From assembly GCA_944389415.1 (NCBI GenBank), contig CALXMF010000004.1:62001-126000 (forward strand): a stretch of 64,000 nucleotides of DNA, in the 5' to 3' direction. The notes below the pieces were generated by a model. It was not told the DNA's origin and made no database searches. It worked only from the letters and a program-made list of their open reading frames with translations. Position numbers and translations under genes: made by a program. Of the stretch, positions 45,036 through 54,633 are shown piece by piece. Positions within the stretch are counted from its first letter, which is position 1. Every line of letters begins with the position of its first letter. Origin of the DNA: an uncultured Spirochaetota bacterium. GTDB taxonomy: Bacteria > Spirochaetota > Spirochaetia > Treponematales > Treponemataceae.

Positions 45036-46229
45036 ATGGCTAACGTAACATACCTGGCAAAACTCGGAGAATTAACACTTAAACGCTCTAATAAAAAAGA
45101 GTTTGAACGGCGGCTTATAGAAAACACCCGCCTGTCACTTGAAACAGTGCCTGCCACCGTGCAGCTTCGCGCAGGACGAATGTATATAGAAGGTCCAGAA
45201 GAATCAGCACGCGCAATAGAGTTTACACTCTCGCATCTTATCGGAATCACCGGGTGGGCAAGAACACGAGTATGTGAGAAAAACATTCAGTCAATAACAC
45301 AGGCTGTCTATCAGGAAGCTCTTGAGGCAAAAGAGTCAGGTGCAAAAACATATAAAATAGAGACACGACGCGCAGAAAAAGGATTTCCATTGAATTCGTA
45401 CGAAATAAGCCGTGAAGCGGCAGGCGATGTATACGATGCGAAACTCCTTGAGGTTGATGTACATAATCCGGATGTCATTATCCGGGTTGAAGTTCGGGAA
45501 CGCTGTTTTGTATACTGCGACAGGCACCGCGGCTGCAGAGGACTTCCTGTTGGAACAGGAGGCAAAGGACTCTTACTGCTTTCGGGAGGAATAGACTCGC
45601 CTGTTGCCGGATATCGCATGATGCGCAGAGGTATGAAAGTAGATTGCTTGTATTTTCATGCATGGCCATATACCTCCGCAGAAGCACAACAAAAAGTCGA
45701 AGACCTCGCCTCGATAATTGCCAATTATGGAGTAGACACACATATCAATATCATTCCCTTTACAGATGTACAGATGAGGATAAAAGAACGTTCTCCCGAA
45801 CCGTACAGTACGTTATTGTTGCGCATGTGCATGATGAAAGCGGCAAATTTACTTGCAGAACGTATCAAGGCAGACTGCATTATTACAGGAGAAAGCCTTG
45901 GTCAGGTTGCCAGTCAAACCATAGAAAATCTTGCCGTAACCGAATCAGCATGTAATATCCCTCTTTTGAGACCATTGATCGGACTTGATAAAGAAGAAAT
46001 AATTTCCACCGCAGAATATATCGGCACTTATCCGATATCAATTTTACCATATGAAGATTGCTGTGTTCTGTTTTCTCCAAGACATCCTGTACTCCGAGCA
46101 AAAATCAGTGACGCACATGCTTTATATAATAAACTTGAAGCAGATGACCTGATCATGGATGCATTTAATAAACGGGAAATTAAACGATTTTCTGCCCGTG
46201 ATTATATATCCCAACATTTTTCTTCATAA
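45036..46229 (+). CDS. thiI: tRNA 4-thiouridine synthetase ThiI (no rhodanese domain)
   Basis: 397 residues. N-terminal ferredoxin-like and THUMP domains (ELTLKRSNKKEFERRL, INSYEISREAAGDVY region), then the PP-loop LLLLSGGIDSPVAGYRMMRRG. It adenylates tRNA U8 before sulfur insertion; sulfur comes from a desulfurase such as the NifS of this window. It ends before the rhodanese domain of E. coli ThiI, as in many bacteria. Confidence 0.92.
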   Translation: MANVTYLAKLGELTLKRSNKKEFERRLIENTRLSLETVPATVQLRAGRMYIEGPEESARAIEFTLSHLIGITGWARTRVCEKNIQSITQAVYQEALEAKESGAKTYKIETRRAEKGFPLNSYEISREAAGDVYDAKLLEVDVHNPDVIIRVEVRERCFVYCDRHRGCRGLPVGTGGKGLLLLSGGIDSPVAGYRMMRRGMKVDCLYFHAWPYTSAEAQQKVEDLASIIANYGVDTHINIIPFTDVQMRIKERSPEPYSTLLLRMCMMKAANLLAERIKADCIITGESLGQVASQTIENLAVTESACNIPLLRPLIGLDKEEIISTAEYIGTYPISILPYEDCCVLFSPRHPVLRAKISDAHALYNKLEADDLIMDAFNKREIKRFSARDYISQHFSS

Positions 46230-46231
46230 AA

Positions 46232-47365
46232 CTAGGCATCAATAATAAACCGGGTGATATGATCTAAATCAGAATGAATACGCAGAGAGGCTGCCGCCTG
46301 TGAAGCACGGCGGCACTCTGCTGGATGTTCCGCAAGAAAACATAATTTTTGGTAAATATCAGCCGGCTTCTGAATAAACCATCCGGCGCCATTCTGCACT
46401 GCATAACGAACATTGCCAAGTTCCTGTCCGTGAATATACGTGCAGAAAATAACCGGTTTACAGCACGAGAGTATTTCAAACACTGTCGAAGCCCCAGCCT
46501 TGCTGATAATACAGTCCGCATTCTGCATCAGTTCCGGTATGTTATGTACATACCCCAATATATTCAGCTGCTCTGTACGGTATTTTCTGCTGATACGCGA
46601 TAATCTAGTATAGGCAACCACATTTTTTCCGCAAACGGCGGTCAGAGATAACAACGGTTCAGAACGACAGGACTCTTTTTGAAGAATATACCGTATTAAT
46701 TTAACCATGCCAGGAAGCCCTTCTCCGCCGCCGATCACTAATACCCGAAACGTTTTTCTGTTCTGCTGAAGAGCAGCAGCGGCAGATATAGACGAAATAC
46801 CATTAAAATCGGGTTTCAGCACAAACGGAAAAACAGTAACATCTTGTATACCTTTTGATACAGCCTGTTCTTTCAAGTCATTGGAAAATACAATATACTG
46901 TGCACGCTTTATCAGGAACCATGAGGGATGAGCGGTGAAAGGATCTGTAACAACAATGATTAACGGAATTTTTCCTGTACATTTTCTAATTGCGCTGGCA
47001 GCTGCCGGACAGAGCGCAAAATGCAGACACACAATTTTTGTAATACCATTTTCCTGAATATATTTTGTCAAAAACGGCACTGTCTGTACCAGAGTAGACA
47101 ATGTCGTCAGTCTCAAAACAAACGGAATAGTATTTATATCATAAAACAGAGAATACGCACCGCGGACAAAAGTATTTGTAAAATGATATCCCCGCTCAAA
47201 TAGAGTTTTCAGAAAATACTGCTTTGAAGAAAAACCATTAAGAAGAATAGGTTCAACAGTATCCCCATACCGCTTCTGTATATTCTGAGCCAGAATACGC
47301 GCCGGCGTGATGTGCCCATTTCCGGTGTTTAAATATAAAAAAAGAACGCGCTGCTGTTTATTCAT
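46232..47365 (-). CDS. GT28/MGDG-synthase-like glycosyltransferase, copy B
   Basis: 377 residues. Start VLFLYLNTGNGHITPARIL is the lipid-acceptor domain; GGGEGLPGMVKLI and the C-terminal SKAGASTVFEILSCCKPVIFCTYIHGQELGN bind the UDP-sugar. The pattern matches diacylglycerol glucosyl/galactosyltransferases (UgtP, MgdA). It is a paralogue of the next gene, 8 nt apart, and convergent with thiI. Confidence 0.85.
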   Translation of the reverse strand: MNKQQRVLFLYLNTGNGHITPARILAQNIQKRYGDTVEPILLNGFSSKQYFLKTLFERGYHFTNTFVRGAYSLFYDINTIPFVLRLTTLSTLVQTVPFLTKYIQENGITKIVCLHFALCPAAASAIRKCTGKIPLIIVVTDPFTAHPSWFLIKRAQYIVFSNDLKEQAVSKGIQDVTVFPFVLKPDFNGISSISAAAALQQNRKTFRVLVIGGGEGLPGMVKLIRYILQKESCRSEPLLSLTAVCGKNVVAYTRLSRISRKYRTEQLNILGYVHNIPELMQNADCIISKAGASTVFEILSCCKPVIFCTYIHGQELGNVRYAVQNGAGWFIQKPADIYQKLCFLAEHPAECRRASQAAASLRIHSDLDHITRFIIDA

Positions 47366-47373
47366 TCTTTTAT

Positions 47374-48510
47374 CTATCGCTCACCTAATTTCCACACATC
47401 TCTCGCAAGTCTATCTGCCTCTGTGTCCAGCTGAAGAGATTCAAGTTTCCGGCAGACAGCCTGATAGTACATATCATCTGAAAAAAGCTGATTGATTTTT
47501 CTGAATATTTCTTCGGGTTTCTGAATAAACCATCCCACATTATTGTTCACAGCAAATTGAACATTTCCCAATTCCTGCCCATGAATATAAGAAGAAATAA
47601 TAACAGGTTTTTTACTCTTTAACATTTCAATCAATGTAGATGCACCCGGTTTTATTACTGCACAGTCACAAGTTTTTATTAACTCATCCATAAAATCAAC
47701 AAAACCAAAGATATGAAGATCGATATTTGGATTTGCAACCTTCAATAGATCAAGGCAGTGCTTTGACTGTTTATCACGGCCGCAAACAGCAGCAATAGCA
47801 AAATCACATTTATTACGAATACAATACGTAACGATTTCTATCGCCCCCGGTAAACCTTCTCCACCACCTACAAGCAGCACAAGACGTTTATTCAACGGCA
47901 GGCCATGTTTCTGCCTATATTCAATACGCTCCTGAGATGTTACCGGCAGAGTAAATTTTTTTTTGATAAGAAATGGACACACCGTTATATTCTGCTCAGG
48001 AACACCACAAGACATTGCAAATTGTTTTACCTGTTCTGTATACACATAAAACGGAATATTATGTTCATAAAACCATACGGACGGTGCCGTAAAGGGATCA
48101 GTGACAACACACGAAAAACGAATCGTATTACCCAACATCCGTATTGCGGCAAGAGCACAGGGAGTAAGAATAAAATGAAAAGAAACAACATCTGTTATTC
48201 CTCTTTTTTTAAATTCCCGTTTTAAATATGGAATCGCTGTAAGCTTAAAATTTTTGTCCATAATTTTCTGAACGGGCTTAAAACGAGACACCTCATATAA
48301 TAAAGAAAAAGCACCCGGAGCATAATTACATGCCGTCCTGTATCCTTCCTCAACAAAAATATGGTACGGATAATTATGAGGACTCAGACCATTAAACAAT
48401 TCAACTTCTGCATCAGGATACAAATCAAGTAATGAGTTGCGTAATACCGAGGCGGGAGCCTTATGACCGCCACCCGTGTTTAAATATAATAAAAGGAATT
48501 TACGTCCCAT
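47374..48510 (-). CDS. GT28/MGDG-synthase-like glycosyltransferase, copy A
   Basis: 378 residues. FLLLYLNTGGGHKAPASVL at the start, GGGEGLPGAIEIV in the middle and IKPGASTLIEMLKSKKPVIISSYIHGQELGN near the end. Similar to copy B along its whole length. Two tandem copies could make mono- and diglycosyl lipids, or use two sugars. Membrane-associated enzyme of the inner face. Confidence 0.87.
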   Translation of the reverse strand: MGRKFLLLYLNTGGGHKAPASVLRNSLLDLYPDAEVELFNGLSPHNYPYHIFVEEGYRTACNYAPGAFSLLYEVSRFKPVQKIMDKNFKLTAIPYLKREFKKRGITDVVSFHFILTPCALAAIRMLGNTIRFSCVVTDPFTAPSVWFYEHNIPFYVYTEQVKQFAMSCGVPEQNITVCPFLIKKKFTLPVTSQERIEYRQKHGLPLNKRLVLLVGGGEGLPGAIEIVTYCIRNKCDFAIAAVCGRDKQSKHCLDLLKVANPNIDLHIFGFVDFMDELIKTCDCAVIKPGASTLIEMLKSKKPVIISSYIHGQELGNVQFAVNNNVGWFIQKPEEIFRKINQLFSDDMYYQAVCRKLESLQLDTEADRLARDVWKLGER

Positions 48511-48518
48511 ATCATTTT

Positions 48519-48546
48519 ATTGTACATAGATTCGCCAATCGGTCAA
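48519..48546 (-). promoter_or_regulatory. Promoter of the glycosyltransferase pair
   Basis: Minus strand: TTGACC (48546-48541), 16-nt spacer, TACAAT (48524-48519), 8 nt to ATG at 48510; no ribosome motif. Confidence 0.55.
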
Positions 48547-48623
48547 GTTCAAATTCAGAGAGCAGGAAAACAATATTCTTTATAAATCGCAGACACTTTT
48601 CTGCAAAGATACATACGGAGCCT

Positions 48624-48653
48624 TTCACAATATAATTGCAACATATTTATAAT
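48624..48653 (+). promoter_or_regulatory. Promoter of the uracil-DNA glycosylase gene, leaderless type
   Basis: TTCACA (48624-48629), 18-nt spacer, TATAAT (48648-48653), 6 nt to the ATG at 48660. Confidence 0.6.
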
Positions 48654-48659
48654 TGCAGT

Positions 48660-49442
48660 ATGCTGATACATATGACCGGAGAAGAAAAAAAACAGCTGTA
48701 TACGCTGCTGAAAACAAGTGTTTCCTGGCTGTACGGCTGTACTATGCCTGAATACGAAATACAGCCCGATTTCTCTGATGATTGTGCGCCCGATACAATC
48801 ACTTCCTGTAACACAGCTGACCGCGAATCTTCTTCTATAGTATTACCATCGCTTGATTCTATTGCTGAAGCAATCAGTGCATGCACAAAATGTCAGCTTT
48901 GCCGTAACCGGCATCACTCTGTTCCCGGTATGGGAGTACCTGAACCTTTTGTACTCGTAATTGGAGAAGGCCCTGGTGCTGATGAAGACGCGACAGGACG
49001 GCCGTTTGTTGGACGGGCCGGACAACTGTTGGACAAAATGCTTGCCGCAATTTCCTTATCCCGTACAGCAAACTGTTTTATCGCTAATATAGTTAAATGT
49101 CGGCCGCCAAACAATAGGGATCCATTTCCTGAAGAGAGTAAAGCGTGCCGTCCATATCTGGAAGCACAAATTCAATTACTGCGTCCGAAAATGATTCTTG
49201 CAGTAGGAAGAATAGCAGCACAGAATTTACTTAATACAAGTGAAGGAATAGGCAGGCTGCATGGCTCAATACGTGAATATAATGGAATCCCTTTTATGGC
49301 GACATATCATCCCAGTGCATTATTGCGCAATGTAGAGCTTAAAAGACCTGCATGGGAAGACTTAAAAATCTTCCGCAGTTATTTACAGAAGCTCGCGCCC
49401 GGATACGAACAGCCATTTCTCAGAGAACAGACTCATTCATGA
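48660..49442 (+). CDS. Uracil-DNA glycosylase, 4Fe-4S type (family 4)
   Basis: 260 residues from the ATG at 48660. Cluster cysteines start in CTKCQLCRNRHHSVPG; catalytic motif VIGEGPGADEDATGRPFVGRAGQLLDKML; then IVKCRPPNNRDP and the closing MATYHPSALLRN. It removes uracil from DNA. The N-terminal 70 residues are extra relative to short members. A TTG 24 nt upstream falls before the -10 and is rejected. The stop overlaps priA (ATGA). Confidence 0.9.
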   Translation: MLIHMTGEEKKQLYTLLKTSVSWLYGCTMPEYEIQPDFSDDCAPDTITSCNTADRESSSIVLPSLDSIAEAISACTKCQLCRNRHHSVPGMGVPEPFVLVIGEGPGADEDATGRPFVGRAGQLLDKMLAAISLSRTANCFIANIVKCRPPNNRDPFPEESKACRPYLEAQIQLLRPKMILAVGRIAAQNLLNTSEGIGRLHGSIREYNGIPFMATYHPSALLRNVELKRPAWEDLKIFRSYLQKLAPGYEQPFLREQTHS

Positions 49443-51445
49443 ATCAGTACGCAGAAGTTATTCTTAACATACCAGTCAATCAAAGTTTTACCTATATACT
49501 ACCGCATACAATCACAAATGCAAAAGCAGGTATGCGCGCAGAAGTAAGATTGGGAAACCGCCGAATGACGGCGTTTATCATAAAAATACACCAAACCCCT
49601 CCACAAAACTTTCCTATAGAAAAACTTAAACCTGTTATTCGTCTCATTGATACAAAACCTATATTTACCGAGGAACAGGTACGGCTGGCGCAATGGATAT
49701 CTTTCTATTATTTATGTTCCCAAGGAGAAGCCATTTCAGCAATGATTCCTTCTGGACGCAAAGAGCGGTCAGTTGGAGAAACCGTATTCGACGCTTTAGA
49801 TTCACTTCCAACGCAATGCGATCTTTCTTTTGAACAAACATCTGCCGTACAGGGCATTCTTAAACATATACAAAACAAAAGCGGCACAGATAATATCCAT
49901 TATGTATATGGACCAACTGGCAGCGGAAAAACAGAAGTATTTCTAAAAATTGCTGAAGATATGTTATCACATGCAAAAGGCATTATATATCTGGTTCCTG
50001 AAATCAGTCTTACCAAACAGGTTTCTGATACAATTACAGCACGCTTTGGCAATACAGTCGCTCTTCTTCACTCCGGATTGACAGGCAGTCAGAAATTAAG
50101 TGAATGGAACAGAATCCTTTCTGGCGAAGCTCGAATTGTTATAGGCGCTCGCAGCGCGGTATTTGCGCCCGTACCAAATCTCGGTGCAATCATTATTGAT
50201 GAAGAACATGAAAGCGCATATAAATCAGATGCAACACCGCGTTATCACGCGCGTCAGGTAGCATTGTTCCGATGCCATGAATCAGGTATTCCATTGATTA
50301 TGGGAAGCGCGACACCATCCGCAGAAGCCTGGTACCTTATGAAGCAAGGTATTATACATCGCTATACATTAACAAAACGGCTTGCAGGAGGAGCCCCGCC
50401 TAAAATTATTCCGGTAAATTTATGTGAAACAGCACATGAAGACAGTTGTTTATCACCTCTTCTGCAAAAAGAAATAAAAAACACTCTTTTAGAAAAAAGA
50501 CAGACTATTTTATTTTTAAACAGGCGCGGATTTACCCATTTTTTCAGATGTAATACTTGCGGTTTTGAACTCACCTGCAAAAACTGTTCCGTAGCACTCA
50601 CCTACCACAAAAATGAAAACCGGCTCCGCTGTCATTATTGCGGCTGGTCACTAGAACCTCCGCATATTTGCCCACAATGTGCTTCAATTGATGTCGGCTA
50701 TGCCGGTTTTGGAACTGAATATATAGAAGGTGAAATTCGATCCAGATTTCCTCATGCGGTGATTGACCGGATAGACACAGACAGCCTCACGCATCGGGGC
50801 GAACTTCAGGAAAAACTGGATAATTTTAAAAACGGCCTGACAGATATACTGCTTGGCACTCAGATGATCGCAAAAGGTTTAAATTTCCCCAATCTAAAAC
50901 TTGTTGGAGTCATTCTCGCGGACACCGGTCTGCATTTACCTGATTTTCGTGCGGCAGAACGTACATTTTCGTTGATTACACAAGTTGCCGGCCGTGCTGG
51001 CCGATTTTTTCCAGATGGTAAAGTAATTGTACAAAGCTATAATCCTGATAGAGAACCTGTCGCATTAGCCTGTTCCGGGGACATTGAACATTTTTATGAT
51101 TCAGAGCTTGCACAGCGAAAAATGCTTTTATTTCCTCCGTTTACCCGGCTTATCAGATTTGTTTTTCGCTCATCCATAGAAACATCTGTATGGAACGCGG
51201 CAAACGGCGCAGCTGTCCTGCTCAGACAAATTGCACAACATCTATATAAACCGGATAGTGTTGAGCTGCTCGGTCCTTCAGAATGTCCGCTGGCAAAAGT
51301 AGCAGCTAATTATCGTGTGCAAATCTTACTGCGCGGCAATGATATACGTATACTGCAAACTGTCAGCAGGCATTTTTTATTTGGCTACCGGCCAAAACAG
51401 CATGTATATATCGAAGCAGATACTGATCCTGTACAGCTGTTATAA
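49439..51445 (+). CDS. priA: Primosomal protein N' (PriA helicase)
   Basis: 668 residues from the ATG at 49439, which overlaps the glycosylase stop. N-terminal DNA-binding domain (VILNIPVNQSFTYILP), Walker A YGPTGSGKTEV, DEEH box IIIDEEHESAY, paired C4 zinc sites (FRCNTCGFELTCKNCSVAL; LRCHYCGWSLEPPHICPQCAS), and the helicase C-lobe (LLGTQMIAKGLNFPNL, QVAGRAGRF). It restarts stalled forks. It converges on truA, with 2 nt between the stop codons. Confidence 0.96.
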   Translation: MNQYAEVILNIPVNQSFTYILPHTITNAKAGMRAEVRLGNRRMTAFIIKIHQTPPQNFPIEKLKPVIRLIDTKPIFTEEQVRLAQWISFYYLCSQGEAISAMIPSGRKERSVGETVFDALDSLPTQCDLSFEQTSAVQGILKHIQNKSGTDNIHYVYGPTGSGKTEVFLKIAEDMLSHAKGIIYLVPEISLTKQVSDTITARFGNTVALLHSGLTGSQKLSEWNRILSGEARIVIGARSAVFAPVPNLGAIIIDEEHESAYKSDATPRYHARQVALFRCHESGIPLIMGSATPSAEAWYLMKQGIIHRYTLTKRLAGGAPPKIIPVNLCETAHEDSCLSPLLQKEIKNTLLEKRQTILFLNRRGFTHFFRCNTCGFELTCKNCSVALTYHKNENRLRCHYCGWSLEPPHICPQCASIDVGYAGFGTEYIEGEIRSRFPHAVIDRIDTDSLTHRGELQEKLDNFKNGLTDILLGTQMIAKGLNFPNLKLVGVILADTGLHLPDFRAAERTFSLITQVAGRAGRFFPDGKVIVQSYNPDREPVALACSGDIEHFYDSELAQRKMLLFPPFTRLIRFVFRSSIETSVWNAANGAAVLLRQIAQHLYKPDSVELLGPSECPLAKVAANYRVQILLRGNDIRILQTVSRHFLFGYRPKQHVYIEADTDPVQLL

Positions 51446-51447
51446 TT

Positions 51448-52221
51448 TTAATGCCGGCGGGGACCGTTAAAATCAACTCGCCACAAAAACAGCCCCTGAG
51501 GCGGAGCTGTAGGACCGGCTAAGCGTCTATCCTGCATACTCAAAAGAGATTTAAAAAAAGCGGCGTCTTTTCCTTTTTTATCATAAAAAAGCAATGTACC
51601 TACTAGTGACCGAACCATTTTCCACAAAAACGCATTTGCTGCAATTTCAAATACTAACTTATCATTTTCCGGATAAAAAACTGCTTTCTCGATATATCGG
51701 TTTTTGGAAACGCTTTTATCACCTGCTGCAGAAAATATCGTGCAGTCCATTTCTCCATTTAAACATGCTGCCATTTTATTTAAATTAGCGATATCAGGCA
51801 TATCACGAATATACCAGACATACGGCATCTCATGAGCGTATGCCTGCCGCCCGCAGCATAAAAAATACCGATATGTACGCGATGTCGCAGAAAATCTCGC
51901 ATGAAAGTCAGGGGCAACTTGTTTTGCTGCTGTTATCCGAATATCATGCGGCAGCATACTATTCATTGCCGGAATATAATTATGCACCGGGATTGAATCT
52001 ACCGGTGAAAAAAAATTAGCAGCCTGACCAACAGCATGAACACCAGAATCTGTACGCCCAGAACCAGTCAGAGGTACAGCAACATGATGAATGCGCTCCA
52101 GCACCTTTTCAATTTCGCCCTGTACGGTACGAAGCGGCCTGCCCGCATCAGCCTTTTCCTGCTTCTGCCACCCGCAGAAATGAGTTCCATCATACGAAAC
52201 AGTTAATAGTATATTTCTCAC
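51448..52221 (-). CDS. truA: tRNA pseudouridine synthase A (TruA)
   Basis: 257 residues. Start ILLTVSYDGTHFCGWQKQ; catalytic Asp in GSGRTDSGVHAVGQAAN; then YRYFLCC and LWKMVRSLVGTLL. It modifies U38-U40 of many tRNAs. Last gene of the dxs operon. Confidence 0.94.
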   Translation of the reverse strand: MRNILLTVSYDGTHFCGWQKQEKADAGRPLRTVQGEIEKVLERIHHVAVPLTGSGRTDSGVHAVGQAANFFSPVDSIPVHNYIPAMNSMLPHDIRITAAKQVAPDFHARFSATSRTYRYFLCCGRQAYAHEMPYVWYIRDMPDIANLNKMAACLNGEMDCTIFSAAGDKSVSKNRYIEKAVFYPENDKLVFEIAANAFLWKMVRSLVGTLLFYDKKGKDAAFFKSLLSMQDRRLAGPTAPPQGLFLWRVDFNGPRRH

Positions 52222-52238
52222 AGTAATTCCGAATGATA

Positions 52239-53144
52239 TTATTCATCATCGTCCGTAAATTCAATTACATTTGCTTCTTTAATTTCCCTCGCAAGACTGT
52301 CATAGAGATTACGAGAATGTTCAAGCAGGGGGCCTGGTTTTGCCTTTGAAGATTTTCCCAATCCAAAAATTCTAGCAATAGCCCGTTTGCATTCATTAAG
52401 TTTAGTGAGGCGCTGACGAATATCTTCTTTTTGCCCGTATTTAAATTCAAGAAGTCCGGTCAAATAAATTACTCCATCATACCCATAATTCTTATCAATA
52501 TCCGGACCAAAATTGGAAATTGCAGTTATACTTTCTGTACGATCCATCTCATAAATAAGAGATTGCTGATAAAAAAACAGTGCTTTTCGATAAAAAACCT
52601 GAGCAATATAATCAAAGTTGTGTTCAGGACACAACGCATGCAGATCCATACAAAGCCATGCAAGACGCAAAGCAAGAATCCCTTCTTTTATTGTTGGAGA
52701 ATATCCTCTGGAGACTTTCTCATACGTTAAGAGGGCCAGATAATACATAGCAGCGCCATCATACAGAGTCCGACATTTTGTCAGCTGATAATGAGGAAAA
52801 ATCACAGATACTGCTTTCTCTCTCTCATGCATATCATCCAGGACAGCATCAATACTTTTCTGATCAGGATTTAATGAAAAATCGCTCCAAAATAAAGCTG
52901 CCTGACAAAACGGACAGGCACCAATCGCATAAATAAGGGGGTAAATTTTACCATATCTGGCAGACGGCTCAAAAACACGATGCAGTTCATCTGTCAGCTC
53001 ACCGGCAATCATACGGCCGCTTCCGGACAACATTTCTTCATGCGGAAACGTTTTTTTACAAAACGGACATACTGCGGGTTGTTTTGTATAATAAGAAATA
53101 GCAGGCTTCTTATCAGACTCTACTGTTTTTTTTGTTCGTATCAT
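52239..53144 (-). CDS. DUF2225 protein
   Basis: 301 residues from the ATG at 53144, chosen for GGGAG upstream. Two CxxC pairs form a zinc site (VCPFCKKTFPHEEM; GACPFCQAALFW), followed by TPR-like helices (LRLAWLCMDL, FYRKALFFYQQSL). DUF2225 proteins are conserved in spirochaetes and Firmicutes without a known reaction. It ends with an acidic tail (IEFTDDDE). Confidence 0.8.
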   Translation of the reverse strand: MIRTKKTVESDKKPAISYYTKQPAVCPFCKKTFPHEEMLSGSGRMIAGELTDELHRVFEPSARYGKIYPLIYAIGACPFCQAALFWSDFSLNPDQKSIDAVLDDMHEREKAVSVIFPHYQLTKCRTLYDGAAMYYLALLTYEKVSRGYSPTIKEGILALRLAWLCMDLHALCPEHNFDYIAQVFYRKALFFYQQSLIYEMDRTESITAISNFGPDIDKNYGYDGVIYLTGLLEFKYGQKEDIRQRLTKLNECKRAIARIFGLGKSSKAKPGPLLEHSRNLYDSLAREIKEANVIEFTDDDE

Positions 53145-53192
53145 AGAATATCTCCCAAATACTTTTTTATTTCTCGGCACAAAAAGATTGCT

Positions 53193-53573
53193 TCAGCAGT
53201 GCCTTTCAAGGATGATAAAGGCTGTCGCATATTCTTTTTCATGAGACAGTGACACATGAATATAATCCGCACCGCTTTTTACAAAAGCATCTCTGGCAGA
53301 ATTATACACTAATAACTCCGGTTTACCTAAAGCATTCTTATGAATACAGATATCGGCAAGAGCAATGCCTTTAAACCCTGTTCCAAGAGCCTTCACAAAA
53401 GCTTCTTTTGCAGCAAAACGGGCTGCTAATGATTGCAGCGCAGTATTTTTCGGCATCTTTATCACAGTGCTATACTCTTCAGGATGAAAAAAACGCTTAA
53501 CTATTCGGGGTGAATCATACCATTTTTCAAACCGGCTGACACTTACAATATCGATACCAATACCAATAATCAT
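53193..53573 (-). CDS. acpS: Holo-[acyl-carrier-protein] synthase AcpS
   Basis: 126 residues. GIGIDIVSVSRFE and FAAKEAFVKALGTGFKGI carry the Mg-binding Asp and Glu; VSLSHEKEYATAF closes the fold. It transfers 4'-phosphopantetheine to the acyl carrier protein. Confidence 0.93.
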   Translation of the reverse strand: MIIGIGIDIVSVSRFEKWYDSPRIVKRFFHPEEYSTVIKMPKNTALQSLAARFAAKEAFVKALGTGFKGIALADICIHKNALGKPELLVYNSARDAFVKSGADYIHVSLSHEKEYATAFIILERHC

Positions 53574-53577
53574 ATGA

Positions 53578-54633
53578 TTACTGTTCCTGTGCGGGCACGG
53601 GAGTCATAGTCACTGTCAATTCCCCATCTGTGGAAGGCAGGTTATCTGCTTCCGCCGCTTGTTTATTCTCTGCCGGCACTTTTTGAGAAACAGCAGAATC
53701 TTTAATAACCACAGATACAGTTTGTTTTTCTGTTGGCGCAATCAATTCCAGATATGAAGGCAAAGAGAATATAACAGGCAGATCATAGGTACCGCCTTTT
53801 GTAATTTTCGAAAAATCCATGTATACCGCATCAGCACTCGGTGAATATCGTTCCAAAGATTTTTGCGCACCTTTCACAGTAATATCAATAAGCGGAAGAA
53901 CAGAATCTATTTTCAAGCCGGATCGCAAATTACGCACAGTAATAGATGTTTGAAACTGTTTAGTCTCCTCAACAGGTTCAATAGTAACAGAAGCCTTTAC
54001 TGATGATTTATCAGGAAGAGCGATATACTGACTGACACTTTCCGTTGCAACCATGATATCAAAACTTTCTGTCCTGCCATCAAGCGGAATCGGCTTAGTT
54101 ACAAGGTTCGTCACACTGGCAACAATAGATGAACCACCCTCAATACGAAGTGTCGAAGGCTGTAATGTAACATTTGTAACTTCATATCCATCAGAAGGCG
54201 CACCTTCTAAACCAGCCTTGACCGGAACATCAGCGAAAGTACGTGATTCCAATACAAGAGGAATTTCCTTTGGTTCAACATTGATTTCAAGCGGCGTCAT
54301 TGCCTGTGCAAGCTGCGATTTATTCGTGGTAACCGGAATATTAAAGGTTCCCGGTTCTGAATAATAACTGAGATCAAGATAAACAGAAATATCATTATCC
54401 CCCAGCATATTGATATCAGAACCATTTCCCCGGATAGTGACTTTTACACGAGATAAATATGGCCCTGCAACAACCATTGAACCGTTTTCAATCACAGTTA
54501 GCGGCAGAGTAATTACTTTCTGCTGAAGCATAGTGATATCATGCAGCACATACAGCAGAATGGCCACAACAAAACAGACAATTTTCATTGGCCAATCTGC
54601 AAGAATTTTATCAAAGTTTACCTTGAACCGCAT
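53578..54633 (-). CDS. YbbR-domain protein (CdaR-like regulator of CdaA)
   Basis: 351 residues from the ATG at 54633, with GAGGAGG about 9 nt upstream; two earlier ATGs overlap the ribosome site. One membrane helix (ADWPMKIVCFVVAILLYVLH), then YbbR repeats outside (for example VKVTIRGNGSDINML, LEINVEPKEIPLVLE) and a low-complexity C-terminus (VPAENKQAAEADNL). YbbR/CdaR proteins control the diadenylate cyclase encoded just upstream; the two frames overlap by 23 nt. Confidence 0.88.
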   Translation of the reverse strand: MRFKVNFDKILADWPMKIVCFVVAILLYVLHDITMLQQKVITLPLTVIENGSMVVAGPYLSRVKVTIRGNGSDINMLGDNDISVYLDLSYYSEPGTFNIPVTTNKSQLAQAMTPLEINVEPKEIPLVLESRTFADVPVKAGLEGAPSDGYEVTNVTLQPSTLRIEGGSSIVASVTNLVTKPIPLDGRTESFDIMVATESVSQYIALPDKSSVKASVTIEPVEETKQFQTSITVRNLRSGLKIDSVLPLIDITVKGAQKSLERYSPSADAVYMDFSKITKGGTYDLPVIFSLPSYLELIAPTEKQTVSVVIKDSAVSQKVPAENKQAAEADNLPSTDGELTVTMTPVPAQEQ

